Shown here piece after piece: positions 23,701 through 34,150 of a stretch of DNA of 64,000 bases. The DNA comes from Cryptomeria japonica. Lineage: Eukaryota; Streptophyta; Pinopsida; Cupressales; Cupressaceae. The first letter of the stretch is position 1, and the number at the start of each line of letters is the position of its first letter. Under the pieces are notes generated by a model that was not told the DNA's origin, did not search any database, and saw only the letters and a program-made list of their open reading frames with translations. A program made the position numbers and the translations under genes. The DNA lies in NCBI RefSeq assembly GCF_030272615.1, contig NC_081409.1:913757840-913821839 (forward strand), given 5' to 3'.

Positions 23701-24909
23701 AAGAGTGCATTTCTTCATGGTGACCTTCAGGAGGAAATCTACATGGAGCAACCACAGGGGTTTGTTTAGGATCCTTCACTTGTGTGTCGACTTCGAAAGT
23801 CTCTCTATGGCCTTAAACAGGCTCCTCGAGCTTGGTATGCCAAGATGGACTCATTCCTTCTGACAGTTGGTTTCACTCGGTGCCATTCTGATCCGAATGT
23901 ATACATTTTGCAACAAGATGAAACTCTCACATTTCTAGTTCTCTATGTTGATGACTTGTTACTCACAGGGAGTCACTCATCCACCATCAAAGCAGTGAAA
24001 ATTGCTCTACATGATAGATTTTTGATGTCAGACTTGGGTCTTCTGCATTACTTCTTGGGAATTGAGATCACTCAATCATCTTCAGGAATCTTCCTTGGAC
24101 AACCCAAGTATGCACTTGATATGCTCTCTAGATTTCACATGGCTGATTGTAAGCCTGCACCTACTCCATTTTTGTCAGGGGTCAAACTTGAGGCTAAGTG
24201 CTCTTCACCCTTGGTTGATGGCACTTTATATCGACAGCTTGTTGGAAGCCTCATTTATTTGACTCATACGAGACCCGACATTTCTTATGTTGTGGGCATG
24301 GTCTCTAGATTCATGCAGGAGCCACATGAGTTGCATTGGAAAGCAGCTAAGCGGATCCTCCACTACATTCAAGGTACTCATAATTATGGAATTCAGTATG
24401 TAGCAGGTGTGGATATTGACTTGGTAGGATATACGGATTCAGATTGGGCAAGTGATTCTCAAGATCGCAAGTCTACTTCTGGGTATTGCTTCTCACTTGG
24501 TTCTGGTCCAGTTTGTTGGTCGAGCAAGAAGCAGTCTGCAATTGCTCTTTCATCGACAGAGGCCGAGTATCGGGGGGCAGTCAATGCCACCACTGAGGCT
24601 ATTTGGCTTCAAAATATTCTTACTGAGTTTGGTATTCCAGTCAGAAAGCCTACCATCATCTTTTGTGATAATCAGAGTGCTATACAGATCTCAAAAAATC
24701 CAGTTCATCATCAGAGGATGAAACACATTGAGATACATATGCACTATATTTGGGAGCTCATTCAGGAAGGCATCATTGATCTTAAGTATTGTTCTACATC
24801 GGAGCAAACTGCGGACATCTTCACCAAACCTTTCACCGAAAGCAAGTTCCTTCATTTGCGATCTTTGCTTGGGATGCAAAAGGTGTCTACTTCAGGAGAG
24901 GCTTCTTAG
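20785..24909 (+). pseudogene. Copia-C gag-pol polyprotein, two in-frame TAG codons
   Basis: ATG at 20785 (MDASTVPLLTPYNYFEWKSK) opens a 1374-codon frame that makes the virus-like particle and copies and inserts the element. Domains by codon: gag capsid about 1-200; basic linker; CCHC knuckle CSYCKRPGHDEHKC at 260-273; protease DSGA at 333-336. Integrase zinc site is H465/H470 and C498/C501; catalytic D529, D592, E628 (spacings 62 and 35). RT has YVDD at 1054-1057; RNase H has D1218, E1259 or E1261, D1295. TAG at 23374 (codon 864, between integrase and RT) and 23767 (codon 995, inside RT) break it. Both sit where Gln would fit and the frame is otherwise undamaged, so the disabling changes are recent. 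It ends at a TAG shortly before the polypurine tract. Confidence 0.93.
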
Positions 24910-24935
24910 TCCTTCATTCTTTCTCTCTCTATTTA

Positions 24936-25062
24936 GGGGGGTCTATTCCTCTTATGGGGGGGCTTCTTCTTTTGGGGGGGATATTTATGTACATGGGTAC
25001 CTAACATGGCCTCATTTGCCGGGACCCATCTTTTCACCCACCTAAGCTACGCTTAAGGGGGG
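24936..25062 (+). promoter_or_regulatory. G-run cluster and polypurine tract of Copia-C
   Basis: Runs of 6, 7, 7 and 6 G at 24936, 24956, 24974 and 25057. The last, AAGGGGGG (25055-25062), abuts the 3' LTR and is the likely polypurine tract; the earlier ones could be secondary plus-strand primers or a G-quadruplex. Confidence 0.7.
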
Positions 25063-25723
25063 TGTTAGTGTAGGTTTTTTTATTTTCCTTATGTTAGGGG
25101 GTATTTATTTTTCCTACACATATATTATTAAGCTTGCTTAGGTTATTAGGTGTGGTTAATATGAGGACACGTGGCGGAATACATTAGCTACATGTGTAAC
25201 TCTCCACCTCACATGGGTAGTTGAGTTACACACCCTCTTTTGGCTTGTTGTGCCACCTCTCATAACCACTATTTTGTCATTTCCTAAGTGGGTTATGGGG
25301 TAGTTGGGTTTCTCACCCTCTTTTGGCCTTATGTGCCACCTCTTATAACTCCTTTTTTGTTTTCATGTAAGGAGGTTATGCCACATGTTTTGGCATTTAC
25401 CAAGTAGGTAAAAACCTCCCACCTTTTATGGGGTAGTAGGTAAAACCTCCCACTTTTTATGGAGGTGGGAGTTAATGCACCTCTTGGTTGTATATGCTAT
25501 TATTTTTCTATATAATAAGCAATATACTCTCACCTTCACAAGGGAAGTGATAGCTCGGTGAGAGTCTTCTCCAAATTTTCTTCTTTATCTCTATTTTTCT
25601 CTCATATCAGATTTATCTTCATTTAGCTATTTTGATCTTCGATCATCCGTTGCTTGGAGTTGCATGTGATCTATGACCGACATCAGATCCTGGCTCAATT
25701 CTTGCTTCTCACAGAATATAACA
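25063..25723 (+). repeat. Copia-C 3' LTR
   Basis: TGTTAGTGTAGG to ATATAACA, 661 bp, four differences from the 5' LTR. It supplies polyadenylation for the element. Confidence 0.96.
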
Positions 25724-25728
25724 AAATT

Positions 25729-26618
25729 AAATCTAATTTAATTAATCTTGTCACTATTGTCCAATAATTAATTTATCAAATAAATTAATTATTCCCCTAT
25801 TATTCTAAAGTCCCCTCCAATAATTATTTCCTCTAAACCCACTTAGTTAATTAATTTTAATTAATTAACCTAGTCATGTGATTCCTACAAATCACTTTTC
25901 CTAATCCCATTAGCCTAATTAATCCTTCTAGAATCTCTCATAATCATGCTTAACATTATCTCTTAATTTTTAATTCCCACTCATGTCAAATCAACATTGA
26001 TTCTCTCAAAGAAATTCAAATTTATTTGAATCGCTCAATGCATCCTTATTTTGGAATTTTTAATTCCCCATATTTGAAATTCAAATTTCTCCCCCCTTTT
26101 CCCGATGAATTTTATATTCTTGTTTATTTTCCCAAGGCACCCTTGATCCATGTCTTCTATCTAAAATCAATCTCAACCCTTCATGATCAAATCAATCTTG
26201 GCCCTCCATTGGCCTTCTCCAATCTATAAATTGGAGCCTATTTTCCTCACAAATCATCCACTTCTCATGCATTGTCATGGTGCTCTTTTCTTCTCTCTCT
26301 CTCTTCATTATCCTCTACCAAATCCATCCATCTTTAATCCATCACTCAAATCCAATCCTATCAAATCCACTTACCTTGTTGATCATTTGGAGAGCATTTC
26401 ACATCCATCAAGAAGGAGCCCATCCAATCAAGTTGAAGAGAGGCTCTATTCAACTTCATCGAAGGTTAAATCCAAGGGAGAAGGTAAAGGTTTACAAGGT
26501 ATAAGCATCATCTTCATGTTTTATGTGGTTCTATTCATGTTTCATGTTTTAATATCTTTTAGTGTTTTGTTTGAGTACTAACCACCTAAATCCACCTTGC
26601 TGGTTTTTCCCCTCTTCA
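25729..26618 (+). repeat. Gypsy-A right LTR, part 2
   Basis: Continues 19336 after Copia-C (AAATCTAATTTAATTAATC) and ends CCCCTCTTCA at 26618, next to the ATAAC duplication. It includes the TATA box copy at 26225-26231. Short open frames inside match those at 12734-13026 simply because both are LTR copies. Confidence 0.95.
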
Positions 26619-26623
26619 ATAAC

Positions 26624-26923
26624 ATATGCCGGTCCATAACCTAGACCGATTCGCCGGTAACAACAAATATGTCAACTTGATTAGACCAATAACCAAATCA
26701 TCAAAACCAAGTGTCCAAAGAATGTCTTCGACATAACCAAGTGATCTCCAAATGATAACAAGTCATCCTCAGTGCCGGTGAACAATATAACCTGTCAATG
26801 AACCAAATACCGATGACTGTGCATAAGTCACTGAACTTGCCGATGAACATAACCAAAGATCTCCATAAGGATAAGTGTTGACATCAATGCCAAAACCAAT
26901 GCAACATATCCATAATACCAAAA
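26624..26923 (-). repeat. LTR-H fragment 3
   Basis: Resumes LTR-H after Gypsy-A: CGGTCCATAACCTAGACCG, GGTGAACAATATAACCTG and TTGACATCAATGCCAAAACC match the ends of the Copia-B LTRs. It stops one or two bases short of the expected ATACCAACA end, where Gypsy-B begins. Confidence 0.85.
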
Positions 26924-27205
26924 TGTAACAATTGATCGAGGAGGTAGTTAGACTAAGCATAGAAGATAGATCCTAAGATTCAAGGTCTCAGTTGTGACCT
27001 ATTTTGTACTTTGAGTATGTTTTAGCAGGCATGTGAGAAGGTTTCTATAACTCGATAGTTACCGGATGGTTGTAACCAGTTTTCATGAAATAAACAATCT
27101 ATTCTACATTGCCTTCATCATATCTTTGTGTTTCCATTGTGTTTACTCTTGCTGACCGGTCCGGATTGTTCTCTTTGAGGTCCCTCCTAACCAATGACTG
27201 CTTCA
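26924..27205 (+). repeat. Gypsy-B left LTR (about 282 bp)
   Basis: TGTAACAATTG to GACTGCTTCA. Start defined by divergence of flanks from the right copy; end defined by the primer site two bases on. Confidence 0.75.
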
Positions 27206-27207
27206 AG

Positions 27208-27219
27208 TGGTATCAGAGC
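27208..27219 (+). promoter_or_regulatory. Primer binding site of Gypsy-B
   Basis: TGGTATCAGAGC, initiator Met tRNA type, two bases after the LTR. Confidence 0.9.
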
Positions 27220-27312
27220 GAGTTTTTGTTTCAGAGGTTGCATGTCCTAATATTTTTGGTGTAGGGTGGTAGAGTGTGGATCCGACCTACATCTATGAAG
27301 GATCGGCCAAAA

Positions 27313-28480
27313 TGATGGCGTGAAGAGGAACTAGGAATGGTGGAGCATGTGGGAATGCAAACCCTGCTATGATGGAATTATTGTGAGGGATAGCAGCACG
27401 ATTGGAAGCCATGGAGACAACCCAGAGAAGAGGTTGACATATTGAAGATGTAAGTGAAGACAAAGGAGAAGAAGCCTTGATAGAACAAGTAAACCCATCG
27501 ATGGTTGATCCAGATGAGGAAACATTTTGGGGGGTTTTGAGTAGGGTGAATACTAAACCTCATTTTACCCAACTGGAATATGATGGAAAGTTGGATTCAG
27601 ATGAATTGATGGATTGGATCTCGGAGATGGAGAAATATTTTGATTTTGAAAACACTGTAGAAGAAAGGAAGGTGAAATATGCCTATACCCGGTTGAAAGG
27701 TCATACATCTCTTTGGTGGGAACATTTGCAAGTTGATAGACAAAGAAGAGGTAAAGAGAAGATCAAGACATGAGATCAGATGATTGCTAAGTTGAAATCA
27801 AATTTATGCTAGTTGATTATCAAGTGAATCTGTTCTAGAAATTGCAAAATTTGAGACAGAAGGAATCTAGTGTGAAGGAATACACCGAAGCATTTTACAA
27901 GTTGAACATCATATCCAGACATGTTGATGATGAAGCTGAACAAGTTTCAAGATATTTGAATGGATTGCGGGTGTCTATACAAGATGAACTTAGTTTGATG
28001 AAATTAGAGTGTTGAAGAGGCTTACCAATATGCCCTAAAGGCAGAAGAGAAGCTAAAAAAATACATGAGCAGACGCAGAGAGGCAGTGGTGGAAGGTTTA
28101 CTGGAGGTATATTTCAAGAAGGAAGAGGATATACCGAAGGTAGAGGAACCTGTACAGATCAGAACAAGGACAAGCAAGTAAGAAAATAAGGTAATTCATA
28201 TCAGAAAAATGATAGAAATTATACCAGAGGAGAAAACTGGATGGCTACCAGAATGCGAATTTTGGAAGACAAGACAAGAGAACATTTAGAGGAACTTTCT
28301 TTAAGTGTGGAGGAGAAGGACATCGTGCTTTTGAGTGTAAGAAGACAAAGAATACTATAAGAGAAATAGTGGTGGAAGAAAATGCCACCAGATCAGACAA
28401 TAAACTAGAAGAAGGAGAAGTGTTGATGATGAGGAGAGCTTTGTGTCATACCGGAAGAGATGAAGATCCCTTGTAGAGGA
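27313..28480 (+). pseudogene. Gypsy-B gag remnant
   Basis: The best preserved piece is 27477-27773, with LEYDGKLDSDELMDWISEME and LKGHTSLWWEHLQ, the typical chromovirus capsid words. Later blocks are in other frames. A zinc-knuckle remnant KCGGEGHRAFECKK lies near 28305-28345; its first Cys appears changed to Phe. The start is uncertain because stops occur right after the ATG near 27313. Confidence 0.7.
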
Positions 28481-28485
28481 AGAAT

Positions 28486-31261
28486 TTGTTCAAGACTAGA
28501 TGTAAAGTATTCGATAAGTGTTGTAAAGTTGTTATTGATAGTGGTCGTTTAGATAATCTTGTTTCAGAAGAGATGGTGAATAAGTTGAAATTGGAAAGAT
28601 TGAAACACCCTAAGCCTTATCAGATAACATGGATTCAAGATGAACCTAAGTTGTTAGTAAGTGAGCAATGTTTGGTGAAATTGAATATTAGGAATTATCA
28701 TGATGAAGTCTTGTGCGATATTATGCCTATGGATATTTTTCATCTTTTATTGGGTAGACCTTGGTAGTTTGATAGGCAGGCAGTACATGATGGGAGGAAG
28801 AATACATACACTATTGTGGCCAATGGGATGAAGCAAACCATTTTTCCCTTGGAGGAACCTTTGAAGACTGAAGTTTGTACGAATGCTAGAATATATTTGG
28901 TAGATGGAAGGAAATTACTCAATGGATTGAGACATGAGAGTGTGTATTTTTCCTTAATTCCTAAGAAGACTGAGAATCTGGAGCATGAGGAGGACAAACC
29001 GGAAGAGAAAAAATATTTTTTGATAGAATATGAAGACATCAATTCAAATAATGTACCTGATGGATTGCCACCTGTGAGAAGTATTAGTCATAGCATGGAC
29101 CTAGTTCCTGGAGCTAGTTTGCCTAACAAAGCTGCACACCGGATGACACCAGCAGAGAATGGAGATCTGAATAGACAAGTGTAGGAGCTATTGAAGAAAG
29201 GTTTGATCAGGGAAAGTCTGAGCCCTTGTGCAATATCAACAACATTAGGACCTAAGAAGAATGGAGAGTGGAGAATGTGCACTGATTCCAGAGCAATAAA
29301 CAAGATCACAATGAAATATCAGTTTCCTTTGCCAGGATGGATGACATAATGGATTGTTTGAGTAGATCCAAATACTTTACAAGATATATTTGAAGAGTGG
29401 GTATCATCAAATCAGGATCAGAGAAGGAGATGAGTGGAAGACAACATTCAAGACAAATGAAGGATTGTATGAATGGTTGGTGATGCCTTTTGGGTTAATT
29501 AATGCACCGAGTACTTTCATGAGGCTAATGAATGAGGTAATGAAGAAATTCTTGGGTAATTTTATTATTGTATATTTGGATGACATTCTGATTTTCAGTA
29601 AGACAAAAGAGGAGCATTTGTTGCAATTGAGACAATTTTTGCAGAGGTTGAGAGAAGAAAAGTTGTTGATAAATATTAAGAAGTGTACTTTCATGAAGGA
29701 TGAGTTAGTATATTTGGGATTTGTGATATATGAGGATGATTTAAAGATGGACCCTAAGAAAATAAAAGCAATTGTTGAGTGGCCTACACCAGAAAACATT
29801 GGAGAGGTAAGATCATTTTATGGATTGACTAGTTTTTACCAGAAGTTCATCAGAAATTTTAGTTCAATTTGTAACCCTATGATTGAGACCATGAGGGGAG
29901 ATCAGAAGGAACTCAAGTGGACCACCAGAGAAAACAAAATTTTTAAAATATTGAAGCAAAAAGTGACTGAGCAGCTTGTGTTAGCTGTACCAGATTTCAA
30001 TAAAGTATTTCAAGTGGATTTTGATGCAAGTGGAATGATGCCTAGAAGAGATATTCAGTATATGATCAGGATTTTTATGCCATAGGTCAAGCCTTGAAGA
30101 AGTGGACACATTACATGTTGCCTAAGGAGTTTGTGTTGTATGCAGATCATCAAGCTTTGTAGTATTTGAACATTTAGAGTAAGTTGAATCAGAGACATAT
30201 GAGATGGGTAGAATTTTTGTAGAGTTACAACTTTATGTTGAAGCATAGAAGTGGGAAATATAACAAAGTTGCTAATGCATTGAGTAGGAGAAGGAATTTG
30301 CTGACAGAGATGAGAGTGATAGTATTAGGATTTGAAGATTTGAAGACCTTGTATGATGATGACCCGGATTTTGCAGAACCTTGGAAAGCATGTAGAGAAC
30401 CGGTTATGGTAGATAGAAGCAAGTGGTTGGATTACTTCATTCAGGATGGTATGTTACTCAGAGGAGTTCAGTTTTGCATACCTAAGAGTTCTATGAGGGA
30501 GAATATGATAAAGGAGAAACACAGTGGAGGATTAGCTGGACATTTTGGTATTGACAAAACAATAACATTGGTGAGTGAGTATTACTTTTGGCCCCAGATT
30601 CATAAGGATGTTAAGAAACATGTGCAAAGTTGTAGAGTTTGTCAAGTTGCAAAGGTTAGTAGTCAAAATGCGGGATTGTATATAAACCTTTGACAGTACC
30701 AGTAAGAACTTGGGAGGATATAAACATGGATTTCATACTTGGATTACCTAAAACATTGAGAGGGAATGATTCTATATTTGTGATAGTGGATAGATTCTCG
30801 AAGATGGCTCATTTCATACCTTGTAAGAAGACATCAGATGCATTACATATAGCAGGCCTATTTTTCAAGGAAGTAGTGAGATTACATGGAATACCTAAGA
30901 GAATAGTTTTAGACAGAGACACTAAGTTTATTGGCTATTTCTGGAGAACACTTTGGAAGAAGATGAAAAAAGACTTGAAGTTTGGTTCTACTTTTCATCC
31001 ACAGACTGATGGATAGACAAAAATAGTTAACTGGAGCTTGGTAAATTTATTGAGATGTTTAGTTGGAGATAAAACCAGAAGTTGGGATTTAATTCTTGCA
31101 CAAGCAAAGTTTGCCTACAACAATTCAGTAAACAGGAGTATCGGAAGAACACCTTTTGAGATTGTTACTAGAGTGCATCCTAGAGGTGTATCAGGATTAA
31201 GAGAAATTAGCAGTGAAGACCAGAGAAGTTCATAAGCAAAAGACTTTGTAGATCACATGTC
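28486..31261 (+). pseudogene. Gypsy-B protease, RT, RNase H and integrase remnant
   Basis: Protease shows VVIDSGRLDNLVSEEMV near 28530-28580. RT runs from about 29190 with [49 protein letters not shown] and the catalytic YLDD near 29573. RNase H begins VDFDASG near 30015 and is truncated. The integrase zinc domain has GHFGIDKT and CRVCQVAK (30540-30650). The core shows MDFILGLPK (30727) and VLDRDTKF (30905), with the third acidic region lost at a stop near 31014 (HPQTDG then TAG). Many stops and frame changes. It is cut at 31261 by Copia-D. Confidence 0.85.
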
Positions 31262-32361
31262 TGTTGGTATTTTGATGATGTTTAGTTGTGATTGTCATTG
31301 ATGGACACACACTTATTTGATGAATGTATTATTCTCAACTGGTAACTATTCTAACCCGTATTATATGAATAGTCTTTATTTGATTGAAGACTATCGGTGT
31401 TTTAAAGGAGAAGCTTATCGATCAAGTGGTATGAAGACCTCAAGTGGAATGGAGACCCTGAGCGGTAGTCACTTTTGATTAGATCGACTATGATCAAGTT
31501 TTCCAGTCTTCACCTATTAAGCAGTGATTGGTATATGTAATTAACCAGTATATAAATGTAATGTGTGATGAGTTATCATCCACCAATACTTTAGTGGTGT
31601 TTCTGTGTTGTGTTACCAAATGTGTCTAGATGCACTGTACCTAAGAAATTGTAATCTAATCCTATTGGACGGACATGAAATCAAGTTCCTATTTAAGGAC
31701 ATCATGTCTAGGGTTTTAAGTAGAGAATAGAAGTAGTTATGTGCAAGTCTTTTGAGAGAAAAGGTATCTCGTGACTGAGATTAAGAGTGCAAAGCATAGA
31801 AGACTGAAGTAATGCTTGAATGAATTAACAAGGAGTTATCAAGGATCTAATCAAGTATTTTGTGCTACTATCTAGATCACTGACTTATTGATTACTGATA
31901 TCTTCGATAAGTTTGAAACCCTTAACCAGGTAGGCCTAGCCAAGCCTATTGTAAATCCTCTAATAAGGTGGTTCACAGTTGTGGATCTGAAATCCTTTAA
32001 CAGGGTACTCTTTGACAGGACTTATCTCCTAACAGAGATTCAGATTCCTAATAGGATCTGTTTTGGTGAAGAACATTGTAAGACTTTAACCGGTCTAGCC
32101 TTAACCGGTCTAGTTACTATTATGCAGATAGTTGACTTGTGAGTTTTACTCACCATGGTTTTTCCCATTCGGGTTTCCACGTCAAAATATCTTGTGTTAT
32201 GGTGATTGTTCTTTTATGGGTGAATGCCTTACTTGCTATTTGGTTTGTTTATGTTTTAACTAGTTTATTGGTTAAGCTACTACACCAGTCTGCTAGAAAA
32301 TTGTTTAAGAAAGCTTTTAGGGATACTAATTCACCCCGCCCCCCCCTCTTAGTATTCATCA
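31262..32361 (+). repeat. Copia-D 5' LTR
   Basis: 1100 bp; visibly diverged from the 3' LTR (for example TTCTCAACTGGTAACTATTC is missing or altered there), so the insertion is much older than Copia-C or Gypsy-C. It ends with a C-run and CTCTTAGTATTCATCA. Confidence 0.92.
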
Positions 32362-32363
32362 AT

Positions 32364-32375
32364 TGGTATCAGAGC
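32364..32375 (+). promoter_or_regulatory. Primer binding site of Copia-D
   Basis: TGGTATCAGAGC two bases after the LTR, initiator Met tRNA type, so Copia replication is expected. Confidence 0.93.
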
Positions 32376-32411
32376 CAACATTTCCATAAGTCTAACCAGT
32401 TGAAAGGAGAT

Positions 32412-33698
32412 ATGGTAGAATATAGTATGAGGGAACTCACTCACCGTTTGGCTGAATCTGAGAAAGCCTATGATGAACTCAAGATCAAATTTAAAGCCTC
32501 TTTAGTCAAGAGAAGAGAGTGTGCTGAGCAGTTGATGGAACTTATTGAAAATAGCTCCTCTGATGAAGTAGACATGGATGCCCTAGTTGGAGAAGTGGAG
32601 AAACTAAATGCATCCAAAACTAACCTAAGGAGGGAGTTAGAAGGACTGACTATCAGGATGAGTCAGGAATTGGAAAACAAGAGAAAAGTTGAAGATTTGG
32701 TAAAGGACAAGGAGCATGAGATCTTTAAATTAAAGCAAGAAGTTGGCACCATTACCGCCTATCTACAGGAGGGTAAAGATGAGAAAGAAGAAATGCAAGC
32801 CGAATTGAATGCAAATTTCTCTCAAAATGAAACCTTGATGAAGACCAATAATTCCCTTTCCAAGGAACTTGCTGACACCGAAGAAATACTTGCTAAGTTC
32901 AATCGAAGTGTTGTCAAGTTAGAACAAAAATTGGAATTAGTAAAACCATTATAGGATACCACTGGACTTGGTTTCTCTAAATACAAGGAAGGTGAGACCT
33001 CTGGAACCAAGAGTGATGCACTAAAGAAACAATCAACACCTAAGGACAACAACGGAAGTAAAGGTAAGCAAAAGTTTAAACCTGTTTGCTTTAACTGTCT
33101 TAAGGAAGGACATACTGCCAATGTATGTAGGAGCAAGCCTTACAATAATTTTGCTTATTTTCAAAATAATGTGGCTAGACCTGGTAGATTTAATGGTCAC
33201 TGTTATGCATACAACAAGTTTGGGCATAGAGCTTTTGAGTGTAGGTCAGTTATCAACAACTCTAGAAATAATTCACCAAGATCCAATGGAGGAGCCCCTA
33301 AACCTCTTATAAATCGGAACCCAAACCAGTATAGAACCAATCACCACCAGTCAAATTGTTGTGAAGCGGCAACCACTTGGAGAGCAACCTATCTAATATG
33401 TCATGGTAGCGGTCACATTGATGCAACATGCAAAAGGAAGAATGGAAATGTGAATACTGGACCATGGAGAGCACCTGGAATGGTATGCTATCACTACAAC
33501 AAACTAGGACATACAACCAGAGCATGTAGATTGAGAAAAAATCCATCAGGAAACATAGCGATCAACACTGAAGGGAAGATTGATATTGAAACCGTTCAAG
33601 CGGATATGGACAAAACTTGGATAAAGAAATCTGAGGTGAAGTCACATGATGAACTAGTTTCCATACCAAGTGTGGAAATCCCTGAATTAGTAAATTGA
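32412..33698 (+). pseudogene. Copia-D reduced gag: coiled coil plus zinc knuckles
   Basis: ATG at 32412, 37 bases after the primer site, opens a 428-codon frame broken only by a TAG at 32952. Codons 1-180 are charged and heptad-like (MRELTHRLAESEKAYDELK, EELMELIE-type repeats), predicting a long coiled coil. After the TAG comes a basic region with one good CCHC knuckle CFNCLKEGHTANVC (33087-33128). Degenerate knuckles follow at about 33201 (CYAYNKFGHRAFEC), 33393 and 33486 (CYHYNKLGHTTRAC), in which the second Cys has become Tyr. The usual Copia capsid opening (LDGxNYxxW) is absent. It probably bound RNA and recruited a helper's particle. Confidence 0.75.
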
Positions 33699-34150
33699 GC
33701 TTCAAAAAGCTTAGGGGGAGCATATCGGTATAAATATTTAGAAACCCCTAGGGTATATCAATAAGGCACTTTTATCGATAGTTGTTACCTGTCAACATAT
33801 AGAAGAATTGAAGCGGTAAAAAGTAAAATTAGGGTTTGAATGCTAATAAGTGATGCATTTATTATGGTAGGTGGGAGCAAGTTTAAAAGTGATTTTTGTC
33901 GTCATTTCTACTTACCTAGTTGTCGAGAAACTTATTTGAAGCTGAGTAGCGCAACTAGAGCATTTCATCTCGCATTCGAAAGAATTCAGAAAGAAATCTT
34001 GCTCAAATCTTGCAACTGTTTCATACTATCAGTGTGAAAGTTAGAGTGGTAATCAAGCATCCAAAGAATTATCTTTTGCTTGTCATTAGCAAAACCTAAA
34101 CCTCAGAGAATAAAGGTATTTCTCTTTGAAACATTCTTATCATTTGGAAT
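33699..34150 (+). other. Spacer between Copia-D gag and first extra frame
   Basis: About 450 bp with AGGGGGAGC at 33712, a polypurine-like word. No domain recognised in the short frames here. Confidence 0.5.

Larger units (their letters stand above)
19337..25723 (+). mobile_element. Copia-C, young nearly intact Ty1/copia element
   Basis: 6387 bp with perfect AAATT duplications (19332-19336, 25724-25728), inserted in the right LTR of Gypsy-A. The two 661-bp LTRs differ at only four positions that I can see (about 99.4 percent identity), so the insertion is recent. A primer site follows the left LTR directly; a G-run polypurine tract precedes the right LTR. One gag-pol frame of 1374 codons runs through the interior and is interrupted only by two TAG codons. 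It is the most complete Copia element in the window. Confidence 0.96.
5483..26618 (+). mobile_element. Gypsy-A, non-autonomous Tat-like LTR retrotransposon with two nested Copia elements
   Basis: The boundaries TGTAGATACC at 5483 and CCCCTCTTCA at 26618 are flanked by perfect ATAAC duplications (5478-5482, 26619-26623), and LTR-H continues on both sides. Without its nested insertions the element is about 8 kb. It has LTRs of about 980 bp, a primer site at 13169-13188, a long leader, one Ser/Pro-rich coding region, a long 3' region and a polypurine tract at 19229-19242. It has no gag, protease, RT or integrase. Primer site, leader block, 3' hairpin block and PPT hairpin are shared with Gypsy-C, which carries Tat-type pol. 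I infer it is a LARD-like parasite of such an autonomous element. Confidence 0.9.
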
